DNA of 38,631 bases from Bacteroidota bacterium (GTDB taxonomy: Bacteria > Bacteroidota > Bacteroidia > Sphingobacteriales > Sphingobacteriaceae), in NCBI GenBank assembly GCA_029851965.1, contig JARKUW010000179.1, forward strand, positions 1-38,631. The letters are read 5' to 3'. Positions 1 to 8,661 of this stretch are shown in pieces. Positions within the stretch are counted from its first letter, which is position 1; every line of letters begins with the position of its first letter. Below the pieces are notes generated by a model that worked only from the letters and a program-made list of their open reading frames with translations, was not told the DNA's origin and ran no database searches. The position numbers were made by a program, and so were the translations under genes.

Positions 1-976
1 CCTCTAAGAAACCTTGTTGTTTAAGCCATTCCGGGTTGAACATTTTACCCATATAGCGGCTTCCGTGGTCTACAAAAATCACTACGGCCACGTCGTCTGG
101 CTTTAGTTGGTCTTTGAGCTGAAGTAGTCCCGCTATTGCGGCACCTGCTGAATTGCCGACGAAAATACCCTCTTTAAGTGCCAGATCTCTGGTCATCAGG
201 GCAGCATCTTTATCTGTAACTTTCTCGAACAGGTCGATCACATCGAAGTTTACATTCTCCGGCAGGAAATCCTCTCCAATGCCTTCTGTAATGTATGGAT
301 AGATCTCATCCTTGTCCAGGATTCCGGTCTCCTTATATTTTTTGAATACAGAGCCGTAGGTATCTATTCCCCAGACTTTAATGTTTGGGTTCTGTTCCTT
401 TAAGTACTTGCCGGCGCCAGAAATTGTACCCCCGGTTCCTACACCAACAATAAGGTGTGTAATTTTCCCTTCGGTTTGCTTCCATATTTCCGGACCAGTT
501 TGCTCATAGTGGGCTTGAGTATTGGACAGGTTATCATATTGGTTTGGCTTCCATGAATTCGGAACCTCACGCTCCAGGCGGGAGGAAACGGAATAGTAAG
601 ATCTTGGATCTTCCGGATCAACATCTGTAGGGCACACGATGACTTCAGCGCCAAAAGCACGAAGAGCATCAAACTTTTCCTTCGACTGTTTATCGGTAGA
701 TGTAAATATGCATTTGTATCCCTTGATGATGGCCGCCATGGCAAGCCCCATTCCTGTATTGCCCGATGTACCTTCGATGATGGTGCCGCCTGGCTTGAGT
801 AAGCCATTCTTTTCTGCATCTTCAATCATTTTCAATGCCATACGGTCTTTGATGGAGTTTCCAGGGTTAGTTGTCTCGATCTTCGCCAACACCGTAGCCT
901 GAACATCCTTTGTTATATTATTCAATTTAACCATTGGCGTGTTGCCAATTGTCTCTAAAATGTTGTTATACCACAT
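1..976 (-). CDS. PLP-dependent cysteine synthase / cystathionine beta-synthase, C-terminus cut by window edge
   Basis: The reading frame opens at an ATG and runs off the left edge without a stop after about 325 codons. It begins MWYNNILETIGNTPMVKLN, the usual N-terminus of O-acetylserine sulfhydrylase/cystathionine beta-synthase enzymes, which use pyridoxal phosphate to join a serine derivative with sulfide or homocysteine in the cytoplasm. The PLP lysine lies in NPGNSIKDR (about residues 37-45), the phosphate-binding loop is TSGNTG, and GVGTGGTISG follows near residue 190. A CysK would end about here (E. coli CysK is about 323 residues), but the frame is still open after NPEWLKQQGFLE. I infer the longer Bacteroidota form with a C-terminal CBS-domain pair. 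Family assignment is secure; the choice between cysteine synthase and cystathionine synthase is not. Confidence 0.93.
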   Translation of the reverse strand, partial: MWYNNILETIGNTPMVKLNNITKDVQATVLAKIETTNPGNSIKDRMALKMIEDAEKNGLLKPGGTIIEGTSGNTGMGLAMAAIIKGYKCIFTSTDKQSKEKFDALRAFGAEVIVCPTDVDPEDPRSYYSVSSRLEREVPNSWKPNQYDNLSNTQAHYEQTGPEIWKQTEGKITHLIVGVGTGGTISGAGKYLKEQNPNIKVWGIDTYGSVFKKYKETGILDKDEIYPYITEGIGEDFLPENVNFDVIDLFEKVTDKDAALMTRDLALKEGIFVGNSAGAAIAGLLQLKDQLKPDDVAVVIFVDHGSRYMGKMFNPEWLKQQGFLE

Positions 977-980
977 GATA

Positions 981-988
981 CAAAAATA
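981..988 (-). promoter_or_regulatory. Candidate -7 promoter box for the cysteine synthase gene
   Basis: On the minus strand this reads TATTTTTG, an exact match to the Bacteroidota TANNTTTG element. Its last base is only five bases from the ATG, so transcription would begin at or next to the start codon. No well-spaced TTTG -33 box is seen. Confidence 0.4.
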
Positions 989-1142
989 CGGTTTTGTTGA
1001 TCAAATTCTACTCGTCCTTAGACAATTAGAATTTTATTTGGCCGCCTTCCGTTTGGTAAAATATCATTTTATTCTAGTAGATCTATAGAGTACCAAACCA
1101 CGTTTTATACTTCAAAAAGCTTGGATGGGTTGGCGGTTTACT

Positions 1143-2234
1143 TTAATTCAGCCGGTAGACTTTTCCGGGTAATGCTGTTAACAGGCCCTGCATTTCCAGG
1201 TTGAGCAGGTGAATGGCAAGTTTACTTTGAAGCATACCCAGCTTAAGCGCAATTTCGTCGACCAGTGCCGGTGCGATCCGCAGCAGGCTGATGATACCGA
1301 GTTCTTCTTCCGTGAGGCCTACAGGGAGCGTGAGCTGCTGCACCATGAGGCTGTCTACGGGCTCGTCCCAGCCCATGTAATAGACCAGGTCTTTCGCATG
1401 GTTTAGTAATCCGGCACGGTTGGTTTTAATCAGAAAGTTGCAGCCTTGTGAGTATTCATCCAGGGTTCTGCCGGGAAAAGCAAACACGTCCCGGTTGTAA
1501 GAATTGGCGAGCTCAGCCGTAATCAGGGCGCCTCCTTTTGCCGTGGCTTCCACAACGATGGTCACGTCTGCCAGACCGGCGATAATCCGGTTGCGTTTGG
1601 GAAAATTCTCCTTGTCCGGAATGGTATTCAGCGGGAACTCCGTAAGCAAGCCGCCGCATTTAACCATATGCTGGGCGATCTGCTTGTGCAGGTGCGGATA
1701 CAGGCGGTCCAGTCCATGTCCCAGAACCCCTACTGTTGGAATCTGCAGGTTCAGGCTTTCGTGATGGGCGGCGACGTCAATCCCATAGGCCAGGCCACTG
1801 ACGATGAGGACGCCATATGGCTTCAGCGTCTCGGCCAGCTGCCTGCACAACATCTTTCCGTATGGCGTAGCCTTCCGGGTGCCGACAATACTCACAATAC
1901 GTGGGTGATTAAGGTCGGCACTCCCCTTGTAATACAAGAGTATAGGCGCATCAAAACAATCGCGCAGCCTTCTTGGGAAATTATCATCCAAAAAGAAGAG
2001 CACCTCAATCTTATGTTTTTCCAGAAATTTCAATTGTTCAGCGGCCTGCCGAAACGGTTCCTTGCTGCTTAGCTGAGCTGCAGTGGCCGCTCCGATTCCA
2101 GGTACCAGCATCAGCTGACTTGCAGATGCCTTGAATATGGCTTCGGCAGTACCAAAATAACCGAGCAGGTTTTTAGCGGTCACGTGACCAACCCCCTTGA
2201 CAAAGGTAAGTGCGATTTTATGAATTAAACCCAT
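1143..2234 (-). CDS. dprA: DNA-processing protein DprA (Smf)
   Basis: DprA binds incoming single-stranded DNA during natural transformation and loads RecA onto it. The 363-residue protein has the full three-part layout: an N-terminal helix-hairpin-helix region (GVGHVTAKNLLGYFG and VPGIGAATA, about residues 14-52), a Rossmann-like core (SIVGTRKATPYG, VSGLAYGIDVAAH, FPKRNRIIAGLA, VVEATAKGGALITAELA; about 110-290), and a C-terminal winged-helix segment (about 310-363). The FPKRNRIIAGL and GGALITA blocks are diagnostic of the family. The length is normal for the family. It starts at ATG with 96 bases to the rsmG stop upstream, so it may be transcribed with rsmG. No competence genes lie beside it. 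DprA is also common in bacteria not known to be competent. Confidence 0.96.
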   Translation of the reverse strand: MGLIHKIALTFVKGVGHVTAKNLLGYFGTAEAIFKASASQLMLVPGIGAATAAQLSSKEPFRQAAEQLKFLEKHKIEVLFFLDDNFPRRLRDCFDAPILLYYKGSADLNHPRIVSIVGTRKATPYGKMLCRQLAETLKPYGVLIVSGLAYGIDVAAHHESLNLQIPTVGVLGHGLDRLYPHLHKQIAQHMVKCGGLLTEFPLNTIPDKENFPKRNRIIAGLADVTIVVEATAKGGALITAELANSYNRDVFAFPGRTLDEYSQGCNFLIKTNRAGLLNHAKDLVYYMGWDEPVDSLMVQQLTLPVGLTEEELGIISLLRIAPALVDEIALKLGMLQSKLAIHLLNLEMQGLLTALPGKVYRLN

Positions 2235-2330
2235 AGGCTAAACTAGATCTATTAATCTAATTTATAGTCATGTAAATTTTCTTTGAACCTAAGCAGGAGA
2301 ATCGCAAGCATTTACATGCGGGACGAGCCG

Positions 2331-2963
2331 TTATTGTGGGATATAGACGACGTATTTGGTCTCAAAAAAAGGCTCTTCGAAATATTCTGATAAAGGATAG
2401 AGCTGTGCTTTAAGCCTGGATTCCGCAATTTCCTCCTCCAGATCACCACCCTTAAGGTACAGTATCCCATTTGGGATGGCATTTTTTGAGTTCTTATTGA
2501 ACTTTCCTTTCACCCAGGGATAGAAATCGATTAAGCGCGTAACCGCTCTGGAGACAATGAAATCGAACGTATCGTCGACCTGCTCCGCTCTGAGGTGGCT
2601 CGCTTTAACATTCTGCAAGCCGAGTGCCGCGGCAACTTCGGTTACCACTTTAATCTTCTTGCCAATGGAATCTACGAGGTGAAAAGAAGTCTCCGGAAAC
2701 AGAATTGCCAGGGGAATACCTGGAAAACCGCCTCCAGTACCTACATCGAGCACTTTTTCTCCGGGCTTGAAGGTACAGAACTTGGCGATGCCGAGCGAGT
2801 GCAGGATATGACGCTCATACAGTTCGTCGATATCTTTCCTGGAAATTACATTGATCTGTGCATTCCAAAAGCTATACAAATCGTACAGTTGATCGAACTG
2901 CTTTATCTGTTGTTCGGTAAGGTCTTTGAAATAGTGCTGAATGATCGTTGATTTTATTTCCAC
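2331..2963 (-). CDS. rsmG: 16S rRNA (guanine-527-N7)-methyltransferase RsmG
   Basis: RsmG methylates N7 of G527 in 16S rRNA using S-adenosylmethionine; loss of the methyl group is known to give low-level streptomycin resistance. The 210-residue protein carries the SAM-binding motif VLDVGTGGGFPGIPLA (residues 71-86), followed by the acidic LVDSIGKKIKV, and the family's N-terminal WNAQINVISRKDIDELYERH. The start used is GTG at 2963: it gives the normal RsmG N-terminus, and no ATG is available nearby. This start lies inside the end of the upstream glycosyltransferase gene (10-base overlap), so the two are probably translated in a coupled way. Confidence 0.96.
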   Translation of the reverse strand: MEIKSTIIQHYFKDLTEQQIKQFDQLYDLYSFWNAQINVISRKDIDELYERHILHSLGIAKFCTFKPGEKVLDVGTGGGFPGIPLAILFPETSFHLVDSIGKKIKVVTEVAAALGLQNVKASHLRAEQVDDTFDFIVSRAVTRLIDFYPWVKGKFNKNSKNAIPNGILYLKGGDLEEEIAESRLKAQLYPLSEYFEEPFFETKYVVYIPQ

Positions 2964-4117
2964 TGTACTTTTTTGACAAATATAGAGAGAATGCCATTAA
3001 ACACTAGAAAAATGAACAACAGAATATCCAGCATAGGAAACCACCAGCGTAAATCACCGTAGGCGAGTCGCTTTAACAGGCGTGGATACACCAGGCAACG
3101 GATCAAAATACTCAGAACAAGAATGCCTGCTGCGATATATTGGGTAGGTCTAAAACAGAGCGCCGCGACGGTAAGTCCGTAATACAGAAACTGTATGATG
3201 ATCTGGGCGGACAAGATGAACTTGTGCCTGGCCTTGTACATCTTACCGGCACCGAAATGGCGCTTTTTCTGCCGCAGGTAATCCATCAAGCTTCTTTTTG
3301 GCTCACTCCAGACAAAGGCATCCGGGTTGATCTGTATCGTGGTGTTGTACTTGCTGGCGTGCGCATTTACAAAAAGATCGTCATCACCAGAGGGAATATG
3401 CATGTGTGCGGCGAAACCCTTGTTTTTAAAAAACAAAGCTTTTTTATATGCCATATTGCGTCCTACACCCATATAAGGCATGCCTTTGACGGCGAACGAA
3501 AGGTAATTCACAGCGGTAAAAAAAGTCTCAAAACGGATCAGGCTGTTGAGCAAACCCCTGCGTTTTAAATATGGAGAGTATCCCAGCAGGATCTCTGTGC
3601 TGTCTGCTGCCGGCTGCTGCATGCGCAACAGCCATTTCGAAGATTCAGGTTTACAATCGGCATCGGTAAACACCAGCCATTCATGTGCCGCCGCCTTGAT
3701 GCCCATGGTGACGGCGAACTTCTTGCCCGCAATGAACTTCCCACCCTCGCGTACATTCACAATTTTTAGGTGTGGGTGCTGCGTGGCAAGCGCCTCCAGT
3801 ACTTCCTGGGTGCTATCCCAGGAGCGGTCGTTGACCACGATAACTTCAAAATCCGGGTAGTCCTGTTCCAGAACAAGCAACAGGAATTCCTGCAGGTTGG
3901 CCGCTTCGTTGCGGGCACAAATAATTACACTTAAGGGCTGAAGGCGGGTACCTGGATCAGATTCAACAGGCAGCCCTGCTAAGCGGAGATGAACAAACAA
4001 GCTGAAATACAGCTGGACTAGAAAACAGAAGATTAGGGTGCCGAGGAGGCTGATCTCGAATATGGTAAAATCCACGCGGTAAAATTGAACGTCAAATTTC
4101 TGATAATTAATCTGCAA
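2954..4117 (-). CDS. Membrane-anchored family 2 glycosyltransferase
   Basis: This 387-residue protein transfers a sugar from a nucleotide donor to an unknown acceptor at the inner membrane. An N-terminal membrane segment (about residues 20-45) precedes a GT-A domain with SVIICARNEAANL, VIVVNDRSWDST and the metal-binding VFTDADCKPES (a DxD-like motif), then a basic RQKKRHFGAGKMY stretch similar to the RxxRW region of processive enzymes. Three or so hydrophobic segments close the C-terminus. No ATG begins the frame. The start taken is TTG at 4117, which has AAAGGA five bases upstream; a GTG at 4075 is a possible alternative that keeps the first membrane segment. The gene overlaps rsmG by 10 bases. 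The acceptor cannot be told from the sequence. Confidence 0.88.
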   Translation of the reverse strand: MQINYQKFDVQFYRVDFTIFEISLLGTLIFCFLVQLYFSLFVHLRLAGLPVESDPGTRLQPLSVIICARNEAANLQEFLLLVLEQDYPDFEVIVVNDRSWDSTQEVLEALATQHPHLKIVNVREGGKFIAGKKFAVTMGIKAAAHEWLVFTDADCKPESSKWLLRMQQPAADSTEILLGYSPYLKRRGLLNSLIRFETFFTAVNYLSFAVKGMPYMGVGRNMAYKKALFFKNKGFAAHMHIPSGDDDLFVNAHASKYNTTIQINPDAFVWSEPKRSLMDYLRQKKRHFGAGKMYKARHKFILSAQIIIQFLYYGLTVAALCFRPTQYIAAGILVLSILIRCLVYPRLLKRLAYGDLRWWFPMLDILLFIFLVFNGILSIFVKKVQWK

Positions 4118-4169
4118 TGTTCCTTTATGTTGATAAAAATTTAAGGCCGGTTTATAGCGCGTTTTTCGC

Positions 4170-4177
4170 TACTTTTG
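4170..4177 (+). promoter_or_regulatory. -7 promoter box (TACTTTTG) for tgt
   Basis: This is an exact match to the Bacteroidota TANNTTTG element, 26 bases before the ATG at 4204. It lies inside the upstream extension of the open frame (from 4117), so that extension would not be transcribed. The box therefore favours 4204 as the tgt start. Confidence 0.6.
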
Positions 4178-4203
4178 ACAGATTTTTTGGAAAGACATTT
4201 TAT

Positions 4204-5334
4204 ATGAAGTTTAGTTTAGAGGCACAGGATGCCTTTTCGAAAGCAAGAGCAGGGACAGTTACGACAGCACACGGCGAGATACAAACGCCCATCTTTATGC
4301 CGGTAGGGACCGCGGGAACAGTTAAAGCGGTTCATCAAAGGGAGTTGAAAGACGACATCAAGGCACAAATTATACTTGGAAATACCTACCATTTATACCT
4401 GAGACCGGGACTCGATATCCTTGAAAAAGCAGGCGGACTGCATAAATTCATCGGCTGGGACAAGCCAATACTGACCGACAGCGGTGGGTATCAGGTGTAT
4501 TCTTTAAGCAAAGTACGTAAGATAAAAGAAGAAGGTGTAACCTTTAATTCCCACATTGACGGCTCCAAACACTTGTTTACGCCAGAATATGCAATGGACA
4601 TCCAGCGCGTGATCGGTGCCGATATCATCATGGCGTTCGACGAATGCACGCCCTATCCATGCGATTATAAATATGCCGCTTCCTCTATTCACATGACCCA
4701 CCGGTGGTTGAAGCGCTGCTGCGCAAGGGTAGATACCACAGAACCGAAGTACGGCTACGAACAGACATTGTTCCCAATCGTACAGGGCTCTGTATACAAG
4801 GATTTAAGGGTGAAATCGGCAGAATTCATTGCGTCCATGGACCGTGAGGGGAATGCCATCGGCGGCTTGTCTGTTGGGGAGCCCGCCGAAGAGATGTATG
4901 GGATGACGGAAGTGGTGTGCGACATATTACCTGCCGATAAACCACGTTATTTAATGGGTGTGGGTACTCCGGTAAACATCCTCGAGAATATTGCTTTAGG
5001 CGTGGATATGTTCGACTGCGTAATGCCGACCAGGAATGCGCGTAACGGAATGTTGTTTACCAAAAATGGTATCATCAACATCGGCAATAAAAAGTGGGCG
5101 GACGATATGTCTCCACTTGAAGCGGATAGTGATCTGTTTGCCGATCAGGTGTATTCTAAGGCTTATTTGAGGCATTTGATGCACTCTAAAGAAATTTTGG
5201 GTGCTCAAATCGCTACTTTGCACAACCTCCACTTTTACATCTGGCTGGTCAAAGAGGCACGCGAGAAGATTGTTACCGGAGAATTCTACGACTGGAAAAA
5301 TCGTATGGTGAAAATATTAGGTCAGAAATTATAG
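4204..5334 (+). CDS. tgt: Queuine tRNA-ribosyltransferase (tRNA-guanine transglycosylase)
   Basis: Tgt swaps guanine 34 in GUN-anticodon tRNAs for preQ1, a step in queuosine synthesis. From ATG 4204 the protein has 376 residues (E. coli Tgt: 375) and begins MKFSLEAQDAFSKARAG as expected. The general base Asp92 is in LTDSGGYQVYSL and the nucleophile Asp271 in GVDMFDCVMPTRNAR, matching E. coli Asp89 and Asp264. The C-terminal zinc site is unusual. The three Cys ligands (E. coli 302, 304, 307) align with Ser309, Leu311 and Asp314, while the His ligand is kept (His340, exactly 23 residues after the conserved Tyr317). Catalysis should be intact; zinc binding probably is not. The next gene starts immediately after the stop. 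Confidence 0.97.
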   Translation: MKFSLEAQDAFSKARAGTVTTAHGEIQTPIFMPVGTAGTVKAVHQRELKDDIKAQIILGNTYHLYLRPGLDILEKAGGLHKFIGWDKPILTDSGGYQVYSLSKVRKIKEEGVTFNSHIDGSKHLFTPEYAMDIQRVIGADIIMAFDECTPYPCDYKYAASSIHMTHRWLKRCCARVDTTEPKYGYEQTLFPIVQGSVYKDLRVKSAEFIASMDREGNAIGGLSVGEPAEEMYGMTEVVCDILPADKPRYLMGVGTPVNILENIALGVDMFDCVMPTRNARNGMLFTKNGIINIGNKKWADDMSPLEADSDLFADQVYSKAYLRHLMHSKEILGAQIATLHNLHFYIWLVKEAREKIVTGEFYDWKNRMVKILGQKL

Positions 5335-6438
5335 ATGAGTTTTATCAAGGACAGGTTTAAAATCATTGACCGGTACATCATCGGCAAGTATCTGGGTACC
5401 TTCGTGTACACCCTGACGATATTTGTGGTGATCATCGTCATATTTGACCTTTCTGAGAAACTGGACGACTTCCTCCGCAATAAGCTATCGTTCTGGCAGG
5501 TGATCTCCTTGTACTATGCCGGGTCGATTCCCTTTTATGTCAACATTCTCTCGCCGCTGATCAATTTTATTGCGGTAATTTTCTTTACCGCAAAAATGGC
5601 CGATCAGACGGAGATTGTACCTATTTTAAGCGGTGGTGTGAGCTTCAACCGCTTTTTAAAGCCCTATTTCATCTCTGCATTTATCATTTTCGCAGCAAAC
5701 CTGGGATCCAATTTATACATCCTGCCCTATACAAATACACTTAAAAACACGTTTGAGAACACCTACGTCAAGCAAAACGACCCCTATACCAAGAACGACA
5801 TCCACATGAAACTGGATGAAAACACATACATCTATATTGGCGGCTTCGACAACCGGACAAAGGTGGGTACGCGTTTTATTCTGGACAAGTTTAAGGGCGA
5901 CGTGATGCTTAAAAAGATGGTTGCAGACCAGATTGCCTGGGATTCGGTAAAGCGGTCCTGGAAGATCACAAACTACACTGTCCGGGAGATTAACGGACTT
6001 AAAGAAACCTTTATATCCGGTGGTACCAAACAAAAGGACACCATCTTAGACATGCGTCCGGATGATTTTTCTGCCTACGACAACATCTTTGAAAACCTCA
6101 GCAACTCCGAATTGTCTGACAAAATAAAGAAGGAGACAATAAGGGGTTCGGGCATCATGAACGACCTGCTCTTTGAGCAGTATAAACGGTATTTACAGCC
6201 GCTATCGGCATTTGTACTTACGTTAATTGGTGTTGCCCTGTCTTCACGTAAGGTCCGCGGTGGTGTGGGATTACCACTCGGGATGGGCATTATCCTGAGC
6301 TTTGCATACATTGTTTTGAACCAGTTTGCAAAGATGTTTTCGATAAAAGGCGGCATTCCGCCACTGCTTGCGGTGCTGGTACCAACGATCCTGTTTGGCC
6401 TGCTCGGCTTCTACTTACTGAGAAAAGCACCTAAATAA
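5335..6438 (+). CDS. LptF/LptG (YjgP/YjgQ) family permease
   Basis: This family forms the inner-membrane permease of the Lpt machine, which extracts lipopolysaccharide and sends it to the outer membrane. The 367-residue protein has three N-terminal membrane segments (about 18-40, 55-85 and 105-130), starting with DRYIIGKYLGTFVYTLTIF, a periplasmic domain (about 135-270) and three C-terminal segments (about 280-365), the family's standard plan. The KYLQPLSAFVLTLIGVALSSRK block is typical of the last bundle. It starts directly after the tgt stop with no spacer, an arrangement I recall from other Bacteroidota. Whether it is LptF or LptG cannot be settled alone, and its partner is not in this window. 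Confidence 0.93.
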   Translation: MSFIKDRFKIIDRYIIGKYLGTFVYTLTIFVVIIVIFDLSEKLDDFLRNKLSFWQVISLYYAGSIPFYVNILSPLINFIAVIFFTAKMADQTEIVPILSGGVSFNRFLKPYFISAFIIFAANLGSNLYILPYTNTLKNTFENTYVKQNDPYTKNDIHMKLDENTYIYIGGFDNRTKVGTRFILDKFKGDVMLKKMVADQIAWDSVKRSWKITNYTVREINGLKETFISGGTKQKDTILDMRPDDFSAYDNIFENLSNSELSDKIKKETIRGSGIMNDLLFEQYKRYLQPLSAFVLTLIGVALSSRKVRGGVGLPLGMGIILSFAYIVLNQFAKMFSIKGGIPPLLAVLVPTILFGLLGFYLLRKAPK

Positions 6439-7332
6439 ATGTCTGAAATCAAGACCGACACCCTGAACAGAAACCTCCTTATACTTCATTCAACCGTATT
6501 CATCTGGGGCTTTACCGGGATCCTTGGCGCGTTGATTTCGATCTCTGCGGTACAGATGGTATGGTACCGCGTGCTTATAGCATGCATCACCTTGTTCGTC
6601 TATTTTATGCTCACGCGCACCAGCATCAGGGTATCGCGAAAGCAGTTCCTTCAGTTCTTTTTTACCGGCAGCATCGTTGCGCTGCACTGGATTTTATTCT
6701 TCCATGCCATTAAGGTTTCCACGGTCTCTGTGACCCTGGTATGCCTCTCCTCCTTTACCCTTTTTACGGCCATACTGGAGCCTTTAATTAAACGACAGCG
6801 TATATTAGTTGCCGACATTGTGATTGGCCTGGTGATCATTCTGGGCATCTATATGATCTTTAAATTTGAGTCTCAGTATACATCAGGTATTATTTTCGGC
6901 CTTTCAGCCGCTCTGGCAGGTAGTATCTTCTCCATCATAAATTCCACCTTTGTACAAAAGACAGAGGCAAAGATCATCGGGTTCTATGAGATGCTTGGCG
7001 CCTTTTTCTGGATTACCTTGTACCGTCTGGCGGATCTTTCCCTGCAGGTAGAACACTTCGATCTGAGTGGTTCTGATTGGATGTATTTGATTCTGCTGGG
7101 CACAATTTGTACCGCACTGGCGTACGTCGCAGGGGTATCTGTTATGCGTACCTTGTCGGCTTTCCGGGTAGCACTGATCACCAATCTGGAGCCTGTTTAC
7201 GGGATCATTCTGGCCTTCCTTTTCTTTGGCAGCAGAGAGAAAATGACCATGGGATTCTATGTTGGAGCAGTACTTATTTTAGGCGCCGTTTTCCTTTATC
7301 CGGTATATAAGAGTCGTAAAAAACTCCGGTAA
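6439..7332 (+). CDS. EamA/DMT-family transporter
   Basis: A 297-residue polytopic membrane protein of the drug/metabolite transporter superfamily, built from two EamA repeats. About ten hydrophobic helices are visible. The first repeat opens with LLILHSTVFIWGFTGILGALI and the second near residue 150 with SGIIFGLSAALAGSIFSII; ITNLEPVYGIILAFLFFGSRE near residue 250 is the characteristic second-repeat signature. It starts at ATG directly after the stop of the LptG-like gene, so tgt, the permease and this gene form one compact operon. The substrate cannot be inferred; family members export amino acids, metabolites or drugs. A basic tail (YKSRKKLR) marks the cytoplasmic C-terminus. Confidence 0.92.
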   Translation: MSEIKTDTLNRNLLILHSTVFIWGFTGILGALISISAVQMVWYRVLIACITLFVYFMLTRTSIRVSRKQFLQFFFTGSIVALHWILFFHAIKVSTVSVTLVCLSSFTLFTAILEPLIKRQRILVADIVIGLVIILGIYMIFKFESQYTSGIIFGLSAALAGSIFSIINSTFVQKTEAKIIGFYEMLGAFFWITLYRLADLSLQVEHFDLSGSDWMYLILLGTICTALAYVAGVSVMRTLSAFRVALITNLEPVYGIILAFLFFGSREKMTMGFYVGAVLILGAVFLYPVYKSRKKLR

Positions 7333-8661
7333 ATTATATAAGATTTCTGCGTTGAGGAGATGATAAATCCGTTACAGATGACGGGCTTTTCGGGCTAGTT
7401 TTTTGCCAAAAAATTAACATCATAAATACCGATCATTTTAGAGAAAACTGTCATCAATATCCAGTAACATTGCCGCGTTTACACGAGTGAACTAAGGTCA
7501 TATACAAGGCCAATACATTCCAGTTTCCATACTCTTTACCTAGGAGATCACCTGATTAAATATGGTTATTACAACGGAAATTCGACGTTTAATGGAGGTA
7601 GCTGGATGAGAAAAAACCGGAACATTTCAGACGACTATTACACAAGTATTAATGTAAAAAACTCTCGATTTCAAACGTAGTATATCGGAATAAATCAAAG
7701 CCGGCAGCGGGTGATAATTCAGATTTAGGGATTATATAGTGACCTGAAACAGGAACTTTAATGAACAAATGAGGTCCAGTTAAGTGTACTTCTGACTTAA
7801 AAATCAGGCCTGAATGGATGTAATTTAACGACCCAAATGAGTTTTTAATGAAACAAAAAACCGGCAATTCACCACTTCTTGTCAGGTAAATTTTAGACTA
7901 TAAATGACCATATCCGACGCGGATTTAACAGAATATCTCGCCGGGTTTCAGCGCAGAAATCTTGTATTTACGGTGATTTTTAACTGCGATTTTAAATCCA
8001 ATTCGAGGCCAAAATCTGATACTTTCTGCTGGTCCAAACTTGGATTTCCAACTTTTTCCGGGACACACTAACGTCTTAACATGCAAAAATTAGACACATT
8101 ATCAGGCAGGTGAACTATCCAAAAAACACATCGGTTAAGGAAGAAAGACGAGACACAATTTCTAGAAATGACGCAAAATGTGCCGGTAGCTGAGTTCAGA
8201 TTACAGCCGGATTGGCGTATACAAAAGCATCAAAGCGGACGGTCCTTCCTCCAGGATTGCTGGCAATTTTGCCCTATGGATCTCGATGCCCGGGTCAACA
8301 ATGTGGGCTGTATCCGGCACCATCCGACCACGGTACAGGTGAACAGAGCGGTCAAAATTCACTAAAATAAGTCGCATAATTACCCTACATTTATCGCGGT
8401 CTGAATGAAATATCCGCGGAAATAATCGCGGTATAGTGTATTACCATAAGACAACGGCCTAAATCTAGAACGAATTAGAACTAAAAAATAAAAACGCCAG
8501 AATAGCATCAAAATAGCCGTTAAAGGCTCGGATTTTTCTATGTTAGTCTTAGTAATAAGATATTGAATAAGAGCTGTTTATATAAAATACATCAAATTAT
8601 TAATTACATATATTTTGAAAAATCAGCGTCATTTTACTAAAAATATTAGCACACAAAAATA
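7333..8661. other. Long AT-rich region without a convincing gene
   Basis: All frames are broken by frequent stops, and the stretch is visibly richer in A and T than its neighbours. A GC-richer island lies at about 8170-8350 and holds a 58-codon frame on the minus strand. Short open pieces look protein-like but match nothing I can name: on the plus strand about 7567-7680 (containing FNGGSWMRKNRNI) and on the minus strand about 7910-8075 (containing RIGFKIAVKNHRKYKI). I see no tRNA, transposase or clear terminator. It may be a graveyard of decayed genes plus the upstream region of the gene at 8662. Confidence 0.5.
8201..8377 (-). other. Doubtful 58-residue open frame in a GC-richer island
   Basis: An ATG-started frame ending in TAA, with a higher GC content than the flanking DNA, as real genes in this window have. 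The product (containing MVPDTAHIVDPGIEIHRAKL) resembles no family I recognise. It could be a gene fragment or chance. An opposite-strand frame at 8168-8365 covers the same island and is equally unsupported. Confidence 0.2.

Noticed and set aside
439..825. 128-residue minus-strand open frame
   Set aside because: It is a different frame of the cysteine synthase gene, which shows clear family motifs through this stretch.
4117..4203. 29-residue N-terminal extension of tgt
   Set aside because: The conserved Tgt N-terminus begins at 4204, and the promoter box at 4170-4177 lies within the extension.
7399..7413. TTTTTT-GCC-AAAAAA stem after the EamA gene
   Set aside because: Only A-T pairs and a three-base loop, with no T tract; not credible as a terminator.
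8168..8365. 65-residue plus-strand open frame in the gap
   Set aside because: Composition is not protein-like and a minus-strand frame occupies the same island; neither is convincing.
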